Positions 18,903 to 27,668 of a stretch of 64,000 bases of DNA are shown here, in pieces. The translations under genes were made by a program, and so were the position numbers. The DNA lies in NCBI GenBank assembly GCA_963812675.1, contig CAWEWR010000020.1, positions 93,833 through 157,832 on the forward strand. Reading direction: 5' to 3'. The notes beneath the pieces are model-generated. The model did not search any database. It was given only the letters and a program-made list of their open reading frames with translations, and was not told where the DNA came from. Position 1 is the first letter of the stretch, and each line of letters starts with the position of its first letter. This stretch comes from AP-15 sp963812675. Lineage in GTDB: Bacteria > Pseudomonadota > Alphaproteobacteria > ATCC43930 > CGMCC-115725.

Positions 18903-19142
18903 ATGGATATCGTTATCGGACCGGTTCTCAAGCGTCCCGGCGGATATGGCTTCGACCTCTGGACGGCGGCCAAGGGGCTGACTCGCGGTTATGCCTATCG
19001 CCGCATCGAAGACGCATATTACGCGTGGAGGGCCGAGATCAGGGCGTCTGCACAGAGTCGCGTTCCGGCCGCGATCGTCTGCCAAACCCTCGACGAGTTC
19101 ATCGTGAAATCCACCGGCTGCGAGACGCTCGCCGCCGCCTGA
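18903..19142 (+). CDS. Small hypothetical protein
   Basis: The 79-residue product starts MDIVIGPVLKRPGGYGFDLW and has no signal or membrane span. GGAGGG lies about 6 bases before the ATG, which is stronger than average here. It follows the 39-residue membrane gene by 31 bp and precedes the lipoprotein-like gene by 63 bp, so one transcript is likely. No family recognised; the WTAAKGLTRGYAYRRIEDAYYAWRAE helix is the best landmark. Confidence 0.6.
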   Translation: MDIVIGPVLKRPGGYGFDLWTAAKGLTRGYAYRRIEDAYYAWRAEIRASAQSRVPAAIVCQTLDEFIVKSTGCETLAAA

Positions 19143-19205
19143 CCGGGCTCGAGCAGCCGAGCCGTTCGCTGCAGGTCCAATCGAATTTTAGCAAAGTGAG
19201 GAACC

Positions 19206-19472
19206 ATGCGCCCGGGCGTCAGCACATCGGGACTTGTTCAAGTGCGACGACTGCTCATCGCATCAGCTCTTCCTCTCGTCGCGACCGCGTGCGGCATCGG
19301 CTCCGACCATGACGCCCGCGCGTATAATGGCTGCCTCGTGCGGCACTCGCAGAACCCGCTGGTGTGCGACGGACCGCTGGAGGCATACCGGGTTGATGCC
19401 TCGGACCTTCCGGCAAAGGCAGCGGTTCCTGTCTCGCGCGCGGTTGCAGTTACGAAGGGCGCCCCACTGTAG
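19206..19472 (+). CDS. Small putative lipoprotein
   Basis: The 88-residue product has a hydrophobic N-terminal run, VRRLLIASALPLVATAC, ending in a lipobox-like VATAC, which suggests lipid anchoring at Cys29. The mature part holds two more cysteines (YNGCLVRHSQNPLVCDGPLEAYRVD). Such C-x(10-12)-C small lipoproteins are common in Hyphomicrobiales, but no function is known. TGAGGA precedes the ATG. It converges with the diheme cytochrome at 19536. Confidence 0.62.
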   Translation: MRPGVSTSGLVQVRRLLIASALPLVATACGIGSDHDARAYNGCLVRHSQNPLVCDGPLEAYRVDASDLPAKAAVPVSRAVAVTKGAPL

Positions 19473-19535
19473 CTATCGGCACCACGGGTCGGGCGCTGCG
19501 ACTGAGAAGAGAGTCGCCGGATCGAACGCCTCGCC

Positions 19536-21314
19536 CTAAGGAATAGGGTGCGGCGCGGGCAGAGGTTGCTCACCGCAGATCGCCGGTGCGCAAGGCGGAA
19601 GCGGCGGGGTCGGGATGAGGAACTCGTTACCCTGCGTCGATGCATTACCGCCGGTCATGCACTGACCGGTAAAGCTGTTGATGTCCGGGTAGGGTGTTGT
19701 GAATCCATCCGTCAGCGTTTGCAGGAAGCTCACGATCTGGTTTTCCTCCTGATCCGTCAAGCCGAGGTTGCCGACCGTCATGTCGATGTTGTTCGGAACC
19801 TCGGGCATCGGCCAGCAATCCACTTTTTCGGTCTTTCCTTCCGGACAGTGTCCCGAGGTGACGTTGAACGGATAGACATCGCGTGTATTGTAGAAATGGA
19901 CGAGCTGTTTTAGGCTCTTGGCGTAGCCATTGTGGAAGAACTCTTTCTGGAAATAGGGTCCGGGCGCCTCGGTGGTAGGACACTGCGGCGGTGTCATCGC
20001 CACATTGCGCGCTGTCGAGGTTTGCATTTGCCCGTCGCTGATCGGGGCAAATTGTACCCATTGCGAGTTCGGGTTGGGGGCGCTTCTGAGAAAGGCGCCC
20101 AATCCCAAATCTCTGTAGCCAAAGCCATAGGGATTGGGCGTGAACCCGAAGCGGTCCGGCGCGGTCTGATAATAGAGCGCAACCCTGGGGTTGAGCGGCA
20201 GCCCTTCATTGGCATAGCCGAAGCAGGTAAACAGAGGCCTCGTATTGGCCGTGGCGCCGGTGTCGCTCTGGCCCGTCGTCAGCGTCGTCGATCTTCCGTC
20301 GAGATGGCATGAATTGCAGTTGGCTTTACCGTTGAACAGGTTGTAACCGGCCATCTCGTCCGGCGTTAAGGTGTATTTCCCAACCAGGAAGGCGTCGAAT
20401 TTCGACGTGAACGGGCTGAGACGGTTTGAACGTTCGTATTTGGAAATGGACTGTCCCCAATGGTCATAAATATTATCTGCCTTAGTACGGTCCTCCGGGC
20501 TCAGCCGAACTGGCGTGGCGCTGCCGCCGAATTTTGCCGCCCCTCCCGGAGTGGCGCAGATCTGTTCGGTGTCGCCCGGCCAACGAATGTGGAAATCCGC
20601 ACCCCAAACCAACTCAAAGAGCGGACGGTACACCACCTTCGATAGCCGAAACGGGACGCAAGCCGTGTCAGGAAACCCCATTTCCTGGGTATCGACTGGA
20701 GGATGCTGAGCCTGCTCGGCATCGGCACTCTGCAGTTTGTAGCCGGTCGAGCGCCCATCCCAGAAGTTTCCGCCAAAGAACGCGCCCTGCGTTGTGTTGT
20801 ATTCGAGCACCGGGAAATCCGGTGAATACGTGTATCGCTGCGCAGTCCGTTTGCCGGCCCGATAGTGCAACGTTCCGGGATAGGCGATCATCGTCAGGTT
20901 GACGGACGGTATCGGTCCGCTGAAGCCGACATACGGCATATGGCAGAAACCGCAGGCCTCATTCCGGAAGGGCGACATATCTTGGTCGAAATTGAGCAAC
21001 TTGCCGAGTATGTCGACGGCCTCATATCCGCTGCCCTTCAGTGTCGGTGGATTCCCTGCCAGAGGCGGAGCCGGCAGTGCTCTCCATTCCTTGAGCGCTT
21101 CATTGAAGATGAATTGAACTTCGCGCTGAACCCGTGCGATTTCGGAATCCAAATCGGACGGCAGAATGCCAGGCGGATAGGGGTTATATGTCGGGGCTGA
21201 CGTCGGAACGGGTTTGGTCCTACCGTCGTCGGCAGCCGCAGCGTGGCGTACGCTCAAGATGCCGAGCACAGCTGTTAAGCCCGCCGCTACGAATGCAGAT
21301 ATGTGTCGGCGCAT
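19536..21314 (-). CDS. Long secreted diheme cytochrome c peroxidase-like protein (copy 2)
   Basis: This 592-residue protein is clearly homologous to the one at 11041 along its whole length. It has a signal peptide (MRRHISAFVAAGLTAVLG), heme sites CGFCH and CNSCH, and shares GGNFWDGRSTG, NIYDHWGQSIS, YFQKEFFHNGYAKSLKQLVHFYNTRD and GLTDQEENQIVSFLQTLTDG. The shorter length comes mainly from small internal loops. GGGAGG precedes the ATG. It is the last gene of a long minus-strand run, HD hydrolase, katA, dps, hemA, cytochrome, although 351 bp separate it from hemA. No FN3-like gene is found beside this copy. Confidence 0.85.
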   Translation of the reverse strand: MRRHISAFVAAGLTAVLGILSVRHAAAADDGRTKPVPTSAPTYNPYPPGILPSDLDSEIARVQREVQFIFNEALKEWRALPAPPLAGNPPTLKGSGYEAVDILGKLLNFDQDMSPFRNEACGFCHMPYVGFSGPIPSVNLTMIAYPGTLHYRAGKRTAQRYTYSPDFPVLEYNTTQGAFFGGNFWDGRSTGYKLQSADAEQAQHPPVDTQEMGFPDTACVPFRLSKVVYRPLFELVWGADFHIRWPGDTEQICATPGGAAKFGGSATPVRLSPEDRTKADNIYDHWGQSISKYERSNRLSPFTSKFDAFLVGKYTLTPDEMAGYNLFNGKANCNSCHLDGRSTTLTTGQSDTGATANTRPLFTCFGYANEGLPLNPRVALYYQTAPDRFGFTPNPYGFGYRDLGLGAFLRSAPNPNSQWVQFAPISDGQMQTSTARNVAMTPPQCPTTEAPGPYFQKEFFHNGYAKSLKQLVHFYNTRDVYPFNVTSGHCPEGKTEKVDCWPMPEVPNNIDMTVGNLGLTDQEENQIVSFLQTLTDGFTTPYPDINSFTGQCMTGGNASTQGNEFLIPTPPLPPCAPAICGEQPLPAPHPIP

Positions 21315-21665
21315 CGGCTCCTCCCTCAGCTACCGCGGGAGCCTCTCGTTGCCGCGAGCCGAGGAAGCGGCGCGTGACATAGCGCTCTGGCGGACCGCAG
21401 CAGATCGCGCGCCCGCCAGGCGATTGGAACCGCCGCAATCTTCACTCCGCAAAGACCACCGGCGGCGGCCGAGTTCACGCCGCGGCCCCGAGCAACGGAA
21501 TGCCGAGAGCGCGGCCAGCAGCGCGCAGTTCCTCGTCCAGTGAGGCGAGAGGCAGCGAAACGCCGATGGGCGAGCTCCACAATAGGCCGCATCATAGCAT
21601 TTCCATCAAGCCTTCATGAAGAATGGACGATGCCGGTCGCACGCCTCGCGCGGTTGTCCTCCAGA
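21315..21665 (-). other. 351-bp gap between hemA copy 2 and cytochrome copy 2
   Basis: No convincing gene, TTTAC site or FN3-like remnant was found here. The open frames present have poor start context and no recognisable motif. A separate promoter for the cytochrome may lie here, but none can be pointed to. Confidence 0.5.
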
Positions 21666-22877
21666 TTACGCGGCCCGCTGCAGATCGCGTTCCGACCAGA
21701 TGACCGCGAGCGCCCGGACCAGATCGTCAATGTGGGCCTCGCTGTGCAATGGCGAGGGGGTCAGGCGCAGCCGCTCGGTGCCGCGCGGCACGGTCGGGTA
21801 GTTGATCGGCTGCACATAGATGGCGAACTCGTCAAGCAGCCGATCGGTGATGTGTCGGCACAATACCGGGTCTCCGACCATGACCGGCACGATATGGCTC
21901 GGATTGTCCCGGTGCGGGATTTGGGCGGCATCGAGCCGGCGGCGCAACAGCCTGACATGCTCGTGCAACTGTCGGCGTTCGGCGGAGCTGTTCTTCAGGT
22001 GGCGGATGCTGGCCAGCGCGGCCGCCGCCACAGCCGGCGGCAGCGCCGTCGTGAAGATGAAGCCGGAGGCGAAGCTGCGCACGAAATCGCACAGCGCCGC
22101 CGAGCCGGCGATGTAGCCGCCAATGACGCCGAAGGCTTTCGCCAAGGTGCCCTCGATGACCGTCAGCCGATGGGCCACGCCGTCGCGCTCGGCAATGCCG
22201 CCGCCGCGCGGCCCGTAGAGCCCGACGCCATGCACCTCGTCGCAATACGTCATCGCCCCGTGCGCCTCGGCGATGTCGCACATTTCGGCGATGGGCGCGA
22301 TGTCGCCGTCCATCGAATAGACCGATTCGAACGCGACCAGCTTCGGCACGAGGGGATCGAGCGCGGCGAGCTTGCGGTCGAGGTCGGCGGGGTCGTTATG
22401 GGCGAAAGTCCGCTTTGCCGCCCGGCTGTGCCGGATGCCCTCGATCATCGAGGCGTGATTCAATTCGTCGGACAGCACGACGCATCCCGGCAGCCGCGCA
22501 GCGAGCGTGGAGAGCGTCGCCCAGTTCGACATATAGCCGGAGTTGAACAGCAGCGCGGCCTCGGTGCCGTGCAGATCGGCCAGCTCGCGCTCCAGCATGA
22601 CGTGGTAGTGGTTGGTGCCGGAAATGTTGCGGGTACCGCCGGCGCCGGCGCCGCAGCGGTCGATCGCCGCGTGCATCGCCGCCAGCACTTCCGGGTGCTG
22701 GCCCATGCCGAGATAGTCGTTGGCGCACCACACCGTAACCTCGCGACAACCGTTGCCGCGATAGTGCATCGCCCTCGGGAAATGACCGGCTCGGCGTTCG
22801 AGATCGGCAAAAACGCGATAGCGTCCCTCGCGCCGCAACTCACCCAGCTGCCGTTGGAAAAAAGCCTCGTAATCCAT
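21666..22877 (-). CDS. hemA: 5-aminolevulinate synthase (copy 2)
   Basis: This 403-residue protein is a full ALA synthase (VWCANDYLGMGQHP, GAGAGGTRNISGTNHYH, TYCDEVHGVGLYGPRGGG, TLAKAFGVIGGYIAG with the PLP lysine) and parallels copy 1 throughout. The last ~30 residues and their DNA are almost identical to copy 1, pointing to duplication or gene conversion. GGGAGG precedes the ATG. It follows dps by 100 bp that include a strong hairpin. Its place after katA and dps suggests heme supply to the catalase and to the diheme protein under stress. Confidence 0.95.
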   Translation of the reverse strand: MDYEAFFQRQLGELRREGRYRVFADLERRAGHFPRAMHYRGNGCREVTVWCANDYLGMGQHPEVLAAMHAAIDRCGAGAGGTRNISGTNHYHVMLERELADLHGTEAALLFNSGYMSNWATLSTLAARLPGCVVLSDELNHASMIEGIRHSRAAKRTFAHNDPADLDRKLAALDPLVPKLVAFESVYSMDGDIAPIAEMCDIAEAHGAMTYCDEVHGVGLYGPRGGGIAERDGVAHRLTVIEGTLAKAFGVIGGYIAGSAALCDFVRSFASGFIFTTALPPAVAAAALASIRHLKNSSAERRQLHEHVRLLRRRLDAAQIPHRDNPSHIVPVMVGDPVLCRHITDRLLDEFAIYVQPINYPTVPRGTERLRLTPSPLHSEAHIDDLVRALAVIWSERDLQRAA

Positions 22878-22937
22878 GATCCTCCCGTTCCTCAGAAGAT
22901 GGTCTGCTCGTTTTTTCCCCAGCCACCCCTCACCCCG

Positions 22938-22966
22938 CCCTCTCCCCCGGCCGGCGGGGGAGAGGG
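22938..22966. repeat. CCCTCTCC-type palindromic element
   Basis: An 11-bp perfect stem (CCCTCTCCCCC at 22938-22948 with GGGGGAGAGGG at 22956-22966) closes a 7-base loop. It lies between dps and hemA copy 2 and could attenuate transcription. Related palindromes lie at 30111 and 30942, so it is a dispersed REP-like family. Confidence 0.7.
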
Positions 22967-22977
22967 TGGGAAAGGGC

Positions 22978-23454
22978 CTAAAGCTGTCTGTGCAACTCGA
23001 CCAGCCAGAGCTGGTAGTCGATGCCGCGCGAGACCTCGGTGAAGAGGTCGGAGGTGTCGATGTCGCCGAACTCGTCGCTCTCGTCGATCGCGTTACGCGC
23101 CGATTCGCCGAAGCTCGCGAGCGCCTCCGTTACTGCTGCGATATGCGCCGCGGCGTCGGCGACCCCCAGCCGGTACGGCTCGAGGAAGGACTGATCCGCC
23201 GCTGTCTGGACTGTCCCCTCGGCGGTGCCGCCGAGGGTGCCCGCCCGTTCGGCGATCTTGTCCGAGTACTCCTCCACCACGTCGGCGACCTTGTCGAACA
23301 GCTCGTGAATCGCAATAAAACTGGGACCGCGGACGTTCCAATGCGCCTGCTTGACCTGCGCGTGCAGGTCGATGGCGGCGGCGAGGTGACGATTGAGCAG
23401 AGCGACTGATCTCGAGCGGATCTGATCCGGTAAGGTATTGGCGGTTCTATACAT
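22978..23454 (-). CDS. dps: Dps ferritin-like DNA-protection protein
   Basis: Dps forms dodecamers that oxidise and store iron and shield DNA. The start at 23454 has AAGGAG upstream; a further upstream frame is not needed. The 158-residue protein has the ferroxidase motif KQAHWNVRGPSFIAIHELFD followed by D-x(10)-AERAGTLGG, both diagnostic. The gene lies 41 bp after katA on the same strand. Together with the HD hydrolase and hemA copy 2, this forms a peroxide-defence unit. Confidence 0.95.
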   Translation of the reverse strand: MYRTANTLPDQIRSRSVALLNRHLAAAIDLHAQVKQAHWNVRGPSFIAIHELFDKVADVVEEYSDKIAERAGTLGGTAEGTVQTAADQSFLEPYRLGVADAAAHIAAVTEALASFGESARNAIDESDEFGDIDTSDLFTEVSRGIDYQLWLVELHRQL

Positions 23455-23495
23455 TGCTTTTACTCCTTGGGCTGGATTGCAGTGATTGCGGCCAG

Positions 23496-24953
23496 TCACT
23501 CCGCCGCTTGCTTGAGTTCAAGACCGAGTGCCCGCGCGACCCCTTCGCCATAGGCCGGATCGGCGCGCAGGCAATTGGCAACATGCCGCTCCTTGATGTG
23601 CCGCCGCGCATCGCCCATCGCGCGGGCGGTGTTGTCGAACAGCGCTTGCTGCTGCGCGGGGGTCATCAGACGGAAAAGATTACCCGGCTGCTCCCAGTGA
23701 TCGTCATCGGCGTAATGGTCGTAGTGGGCCGCTTCGCCTTCAATGGGCAGAGGCGGCTCGGCGAAGTCGGGCTGGTTGTCCCACAGCCCGGCGCTGTTAG
23801 GGTTAAAGCTGGTGGTGCCGCCAAGATTGCCGTCAACCCGCATTGCTCCGTCGCGGTGGTAGCTCATGACCGGGCATTTCGGTGCGTTGACCGGGATCTG
23901 GTAGAAGTTGACGCCGAGGCGGTAACGAACCGTGTCGTTGTACGAGAACAGGCGCGCCTGCAGCATCTTGTCGGGGGAGAAGCTGATGCCGGGGACGACG
24001 TTCGACGGCCCGAACGCCGCCTGCTCGACTTCGGCGAAATAGTTGTCCGGCCAGCGGTTGAGCTCCATCACGCCGACCTCGATCAGCGGGTACTCGGTCT
24101 TTGGCCAGACCTTGGTCAGGTCGAACGGGTTGTGCCGGTGCGTCTTCGCCTGCGCCTCCGTCATCACCTGGATGAAGAGCGTCCAGCGCGGGAAATCGCT
24201 GCCATCGATCGCGGTCAGCAGGTCGCGGCCATGGCTTTCGCGATCCTCGGCGACCACAGCTGCGGCTTCGGCGTCGGTGAGGTTCTGGATTCCCTGTTGC
24301 GTGCGGAAATGGAATTTGACCCAGACGCGCTCGTTCGCCGCATTGATCATCGAAAAGGTGTGGCTGCCGAAGAGGTGCATATTCCGGAAGCTCTTCGGGA
24401 TGCCGCGGTCGGACATGACGACTGTGACTTGGTGCAGCGCTTCGGGCAGCAAGGTCCAGAAATCCCAGTTATTGTCGGCGCTGCGCATCCCGGTGCGCGG
24501 GTCGCGCTTGATCGCGTGGTTGAGGTCGGGGAAGCGAAGCGGGTCGCGGAAGAAGAACACCGGCGTGTTGTTGCCGACGATGTCCCAGTTGCCTTCCTCG
24601 GTGTAGAACTTGAGCGCGGTGCCGCGGATGTCGCGCTCCGCATCCGCAGCGCCGCGCTCGCCGGCGACCGTCGAGAAGCGCGCAAACATCGGCGTCTGCT
24701 TGCCGATTTCGGAAAAGATCTTCGCCTTCGTAAAGTGCGTGATGTCGTGTGTCACGATGAAGGTGCCGTGTGCGCCCCAGCCCTTAGCATGCATACGCCG
24801 CTCGGGGATCACTTCGCGGTCGAAATGCGCCAGCTTTTCCAGCAGCCAAATGTCCTGCAGCAGTGCGGGGCCGCGTGGACCGGCGGTCATGATGTTGGTG
24901 TTGTCGGCGACCGGTGCGCCGGTGGCGTTGGTGAAGCGCTTGGTTTTAGACAT
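23496..24953 (-). CDS. katA: Monofunctional catalase (clade 3-type, small subunit)
   Basis: KatA dismutates hydrogen peroxide using heme b. The 485-residue length fits small-subunit catalases. The active-site region (RRMHAKGWGAHGTF with the catalytic His, then FARFSTVAGERGAADAERD) and the proximal heme-ligand motif RLFSYNDTVRYRLG are intact. AAGGAG precedes the ATG. The gene is 47 bp after the HD-domain gene and just before dps, so co-transcription is likely, perhaps from the TTTAC site at 25889. Confidence 0.97.
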   Translation of the reverse strand: MSKTKRFTNATGAPVADNTNIMTAGPRGPALLQDIWLLEKLAHFDREVIPERRMHAKGWGAHGTFIVTHDITHFTKAKIFSEIGKQTPMFARFSTVAGERGAADAERDIRGTALKFYTEEGNWDIVGNNTPVFFFRDPLRFPDLNHAIKRDPRTGMRSADNNWDFWTLLPEALHQVTVVMSDRGIPKSFRNMHLFGSHTFSMINAANERVWVKFHFRTQQGIQNLTDAEAAAVVAEDRESHGRDLLTAIDGSDFPRWTLFIQVMTEAQAKTHRHNPFDLTKVWPKTEYPLIEVGVMELNRWPDNYFAEVEQAAFGPSNVVPGISFSPDKMLQARLFSYNDTVRYRLGVNFYQIPVNAPKCPVMSYHRDGAMRVDGNLGGTTSFNPNSAGLWDNQPDFAEPPLPIEGEAAHYDHYADDDHWEQPGNLFRLMTPAQQQALFDNTARAMGDARRHIKERHVANCLRADPAYGEGVARALGLELKQAAE

Positions 24954-25000
24954 AGGAAACTCCTTGGGTCGTACGGAAAAAAGGTGCGGCGCGGATGTGC

Positions 25001-25674
25001 CTAGCCGGGCCAGGCAGAGGCGCGGATCACGCGGCAGAAATTCTCGGGCCGGAAGGAGGGATCCTTGTCGGCGAGCACGTCGGCCTTGACATTGCCGAAG
25101 GTCGTCTCGGGCTTGCGGTGGATGCCGTCGTAGAAGGCCTGGATGATCTCTTCCTTGAAGCGAGCGGGACGTGGGTGCACGCGAACTACGGCGTCTCGCT
25201 CGGTGTCGGTGAACTTGGAAAAGGCAATACCAAGCACGTCCATCTCGACGCCCGCGGTGACCAGCGCAATGACCGGATGCATGTGCTGCGGGATGCCGGG
25301 TGTCGTGTGCAGTGCGATCGCGGTCCAGACCGTCTCGATGTCGCGCTCTGCGATGCCATGGCTCCGCAGAAAGTCGCGGGCGGCGTTGGCTCCGTCCACC
25401 TCGAAGCGCTCATTCGCGCTAGCGTATGCAGGCGTAAGGCCCATGTCGTGGAACATGGCGCCGGCATATAGGAGCTCGGGATCGAAACGGAGCTCGCGGC
25501 GCTTACCGGTGAGGGCCGCCCAGTAATAGACGCGGCTCGAGTGGTGGAACAGCAGCGGTGGCTCGGTATCCCTGACCAATTCGGTCACTTCACGCGCCAG
25601 ACTGCTGTCGGGAATGGCGACGCCTGGGACTGGCTTGGGCATCACGTCGATTGCGTGTACAGGCACCAACGTCA
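25001..25674 (-). CDS. HD-domain hydrolase, cyanamide-hydratase-like
   Basis: The ATG at 25674 has a perfect AGGAGG upstream, so the longer GTG frame to 25771 is not used. The 224-residue protein carries an HD metal site: FHHSSRVYYW, HDMGLT at ~82, RFEVDGANAARDFL, and VWTAIALHTTPGI. The same motif order is seen in DDI2/cyanamide-hydratase-like HD proteins, though many such proteins have other substrates. It heads the katA-dps-hemA run, and a TTTAC site lies 215 bp upstream. Substrate unknown. Confidence 0.8.
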
Positions 25675-25888
25675 TTGCTTCCTCCTGAGAAACCCTTGCC
25701 CGGCAAAACTCGCCATTGAGCAAATCGATCTTCGTCGGTGGGCCGATCCGATATCCGTCTGCCCCTCTCACGGTCTGGCGGGTTCGAATAGGAGACCCTG
25801 TGCAGAGATAAATCCGTGCGGCGCTTTCATGCCCCTGCCCAACATCATGGGGCTGGCGATTACTTACGATGCAGGGTATCGGGGGCCA

Positions 25889-25913
25889 GTGAATCCGAGT
25901 AAATTGTCGTAAA
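25889..25913 (-). promoter_or_regulatory. TTTAC triple direct repeat (site 5)
   Basis: Towards the HD gene the pentamers read TTTAC, TTTAC, TTCAC at 25909, 25899, 25889, exactly 10 bp apart, with CGG after the second. The distance to the start codon (215 bp) is larger than at the other sites, implying a long leader or another start point. Confidence 0.68.
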
Positions 25914-26049
25914 AATATGCTAACTGCCAGGCTGGCAAATGGGGCCGCGTCGCCAGAGGCCGCCTTTTGAGAAGAGTGCCACGATGCCGTTCCGCATCAG
26001 ATTGTCGTGCCATCGAAGTTTGGCGCGAAACGGGTCGGTCTCACTAACT

Positions 26050-26074
26050 TTTACGGGATCTTACTCGGATTCAG
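26050..26074 (+). promoter_or_regulatory. TTTAC triple direct repeat (site 6)
   Basis: Pentamers TTTAC, CTTAC, TTCAG at 26050, 26060, 26070; the second is followed by TCGGA as in site 5. It faces the opposite way from site 5, so a divergent pair is formed. The start codon of the YoaK-like gene is 62 bp away. Confidence 0.68.
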
Positions 26075-26135
26075 TCCACTACCGGCCTAAGTGCAGCGGT
26101 ATGGATGAAGCGCCAGCAGCCAGCGGCGCCCCGGA

Positions 26136-26864
26136 ATGAGCATTCGCTCGGCCACCAGCTCGCGTCTGCCGAACATAGCATCCGCGGCAGCTGATCTCGC
26201 CGGTCGGTCCCTTCCGTTCGTTTTGAGCGTGATTGCCGGATCCACCGACATCATCGGGTTTCTCGGCCTCAACGGCCTGTTTACTGCCCACATCACCGGC
26301 AATCTGGTCGTTCTGGCCGCGCATATTGTCGCTGGCGACCCGACGATATTCTCTTACATTTTATCGGTTCCGGTCTTCATGCTGGTGCTGTTTCTAACGC
26401 GTGTGCTCGCCGGCGGCCTCGAGCAAATTGGGATTCCGACCCTGCGGCCGCTGCTGCTGCTGCAGCTGTTTTTCCTCATTGCGTTCCTCTCGATTTGCGT
26501 TGTGGCGGGTCCGTGGCGCGACGCCAACACTATTCTCGCGGTCATCGCGGGCATGTTCGGCGTCGCGGCGATGGCGGTGCAGAACGCCCTCGTGCAGATT
26601 TCGCTGACGAACACGCCAACCACTGCCGTAATGACGACGAATGTCACTCATTTCATGCTGGACCTGGGTGCGGCGCTGGTTGGCCGCGATGATGCCAGGG
26701 TCGCCCGGGCGCGTGCGCGCGCGATGCGCACCTTGCCGGTGATCGTCGGCTTTGCCATCGGGTGCGTGCTCGGCGCGGGATTTGAAGCTGCCGCCGGCTT
26801 GTGGTCCTTGACTCTGCCGACTACGCTTGCCCTGCTCGCTTTCGCAATGGGATCGGGTGACTAG
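26136..26864 (+). CDS. YoaK/DUF1275-family membrane protein
   Basis: This 242-residue integral membrane protein has about six hydrophobic segments and the family signature GSTDIIGFLGLNGLFTAHITGNLVVL near residue 38. The second half repeats the fold (LGAGFEAAAGLWSLTLPTTLALLAFAMG). The function of the family is not established; many members lie in stress regulons. A triple TTTAC site lies 62 bp upstream. The Shine-Dalgarno is weak. Confidence 0.85.
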   Translation: MSIRSATSSRLPNIASAAADLAGRSLPFVLSVIAGSTDIIGFLGLNGLFTAHITGNLVVLAAHIVAGDPTIFSYILSVPVFMLVLFLTRVLAGGLEQIGIPTLRPLLLLQLFFLIAFLSICVVAGPWRDANTILAVIAGMFGVAAMAVQNALVQISLTNTPTTAVMTTNVTHFMLDLGAALVGRDDARVARARARAMRTLPVIVGFAIGCVLGAGFEAAAGLWSLTLPTTLALLAFAMGSGD

Positions 26865-26916
26865 CGTCGCCCCTCATGAAACCCTGGTCAGCTGCTACGA
26901 GCGCGGTTCACGATAA

Positions 26917-26941
26917 TTTACCGAGCTTAACCCTGCTTTAC
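26917..26941 (+). promoter_or_regulatory. TTTAC triple direct repeat (site 7)
   Basis: Pentamers TTTAC, TTAAC, TTTAC at 26917, 26927, 26937, the last followed by TCG. The series and its linkers closely match site 1, so promoter and gene were duplicated together. Confidence 0.7.
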
Positions 26942-27017
26942 TCGCAAGGGCGCGGGATTAGCAACAAATCACCAGAGAGAGCCTGAACGGAGCATCACCT
27001 GCGGTCAGCGAGCGACC

Positions 27018-27296
27018 ATGCGCAGATACCATTTGATAATGTCCGCGTTGTTTGGCATGTCCCTGGGAGTGCTCGCCGAGCTCACGCCGCAGCGGCATCC
27101 GCGGAAGCACAGACCCTGGCGACGGTGCCAGGAATGGCGCGAGTTTGGTTTCGGGGCAGGCGCAGTCGGTTCCGCGTGTTTGACCGCTCTGGCCGAGCGT
27201 GGCTACGCGCGTGAGATCGTCGTGGTGAACCGAGCGCGTTGCCGCATTGACAAGGATAGAATTCAACCCGTCCTGAGCGAGAATGCTGCTGATTAA
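27018..27296 (+). pseudogene. Chimeric remnant: copy of the 836-1332 gene joined to a lactate-dehydrogenase-like fragment
   Basis: The 5' part (MRRYHLIMSALFGMSLGVLAELTPQR) matches the signal peptide of the gene at 836-1332. After a frame change the same homology continues to PGMARVWF at about 27150. At that point the sequence switches to GAGAVGSACLTALAERGYAREIVVVNR, which is the NAD-binding start of an L-lactate dehydrogenase-like enzyme, and soon ends. Neither half is complete. The duplicated TTTAC promoter remains upstream. Confidence 0.6.
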
Positions 27297-27305
27297 GTCT
27301 GTCCC

Positions 27306-27599
27306 GTGCAGCAGCCTGACGACGTATCCATGGCCGACCTACCGGGTGATGTTCCCCGCACCGGGTCGTACGGCGCCGGGTCCTTGCATCAGGACCCGCC
27401 GCATTACGCTGCACTGGCAGGAACCGACGGGATGATGGCGAGAGAACCCCACCTGCGGTTTTCGCCGCAACTGGCTACTCCGTTACCCGAGAGGAAACGG
27501 AGCGAGAGGCTCTCTCTACGTGCAGCGATTTTTTGGATCGGCATTCTCTCGCTGGGCAGTTGGGCGTTAATCATCGCCCTGGTTCTTGCGCTCGATTAA
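27306..27599 (+). CDS. Small protein with C-terminal membrane anchor
   Basis: The 97-residue frame (GTG at 27306, or ATG at 27330) has a hydrophilic N-terminus and one C-terminal span, AAIFWIGILSLGSWALIIALVLAL. Tail-anchored proteins of this kind are common in the order and uncharacterised. No clear ribosome site is seen for either start. It follows the chimeric remnant by 9 bp. Confidence 0.45.
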   Translation: MQQPDDVSMADLPGDVPRTGSYGAGSLHQDPPHYAALAGTDGMMAREPHLRFSPQLATPLPERKRSERLSLRAAIFWIGILSLGSWALIIALVLALD

Positions 27600-27668
27600 C
27601 CGCCGGGTGGGTCCGGGGCAGGCCCTGAACCCCCGCTGTCGCCGGGCGCTGCTGAATTTTCACCCAAA

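Noticed and set aside
21540..23042. 500-codon open frame on the plus strand
   Set aside because: Antisense to hemA copy 2.
23454..25004. 516-codon open frame on the plus strand
   Set aside because: Antisense to katA, which has all catalase motifs; composition is typical of a shadow frame.
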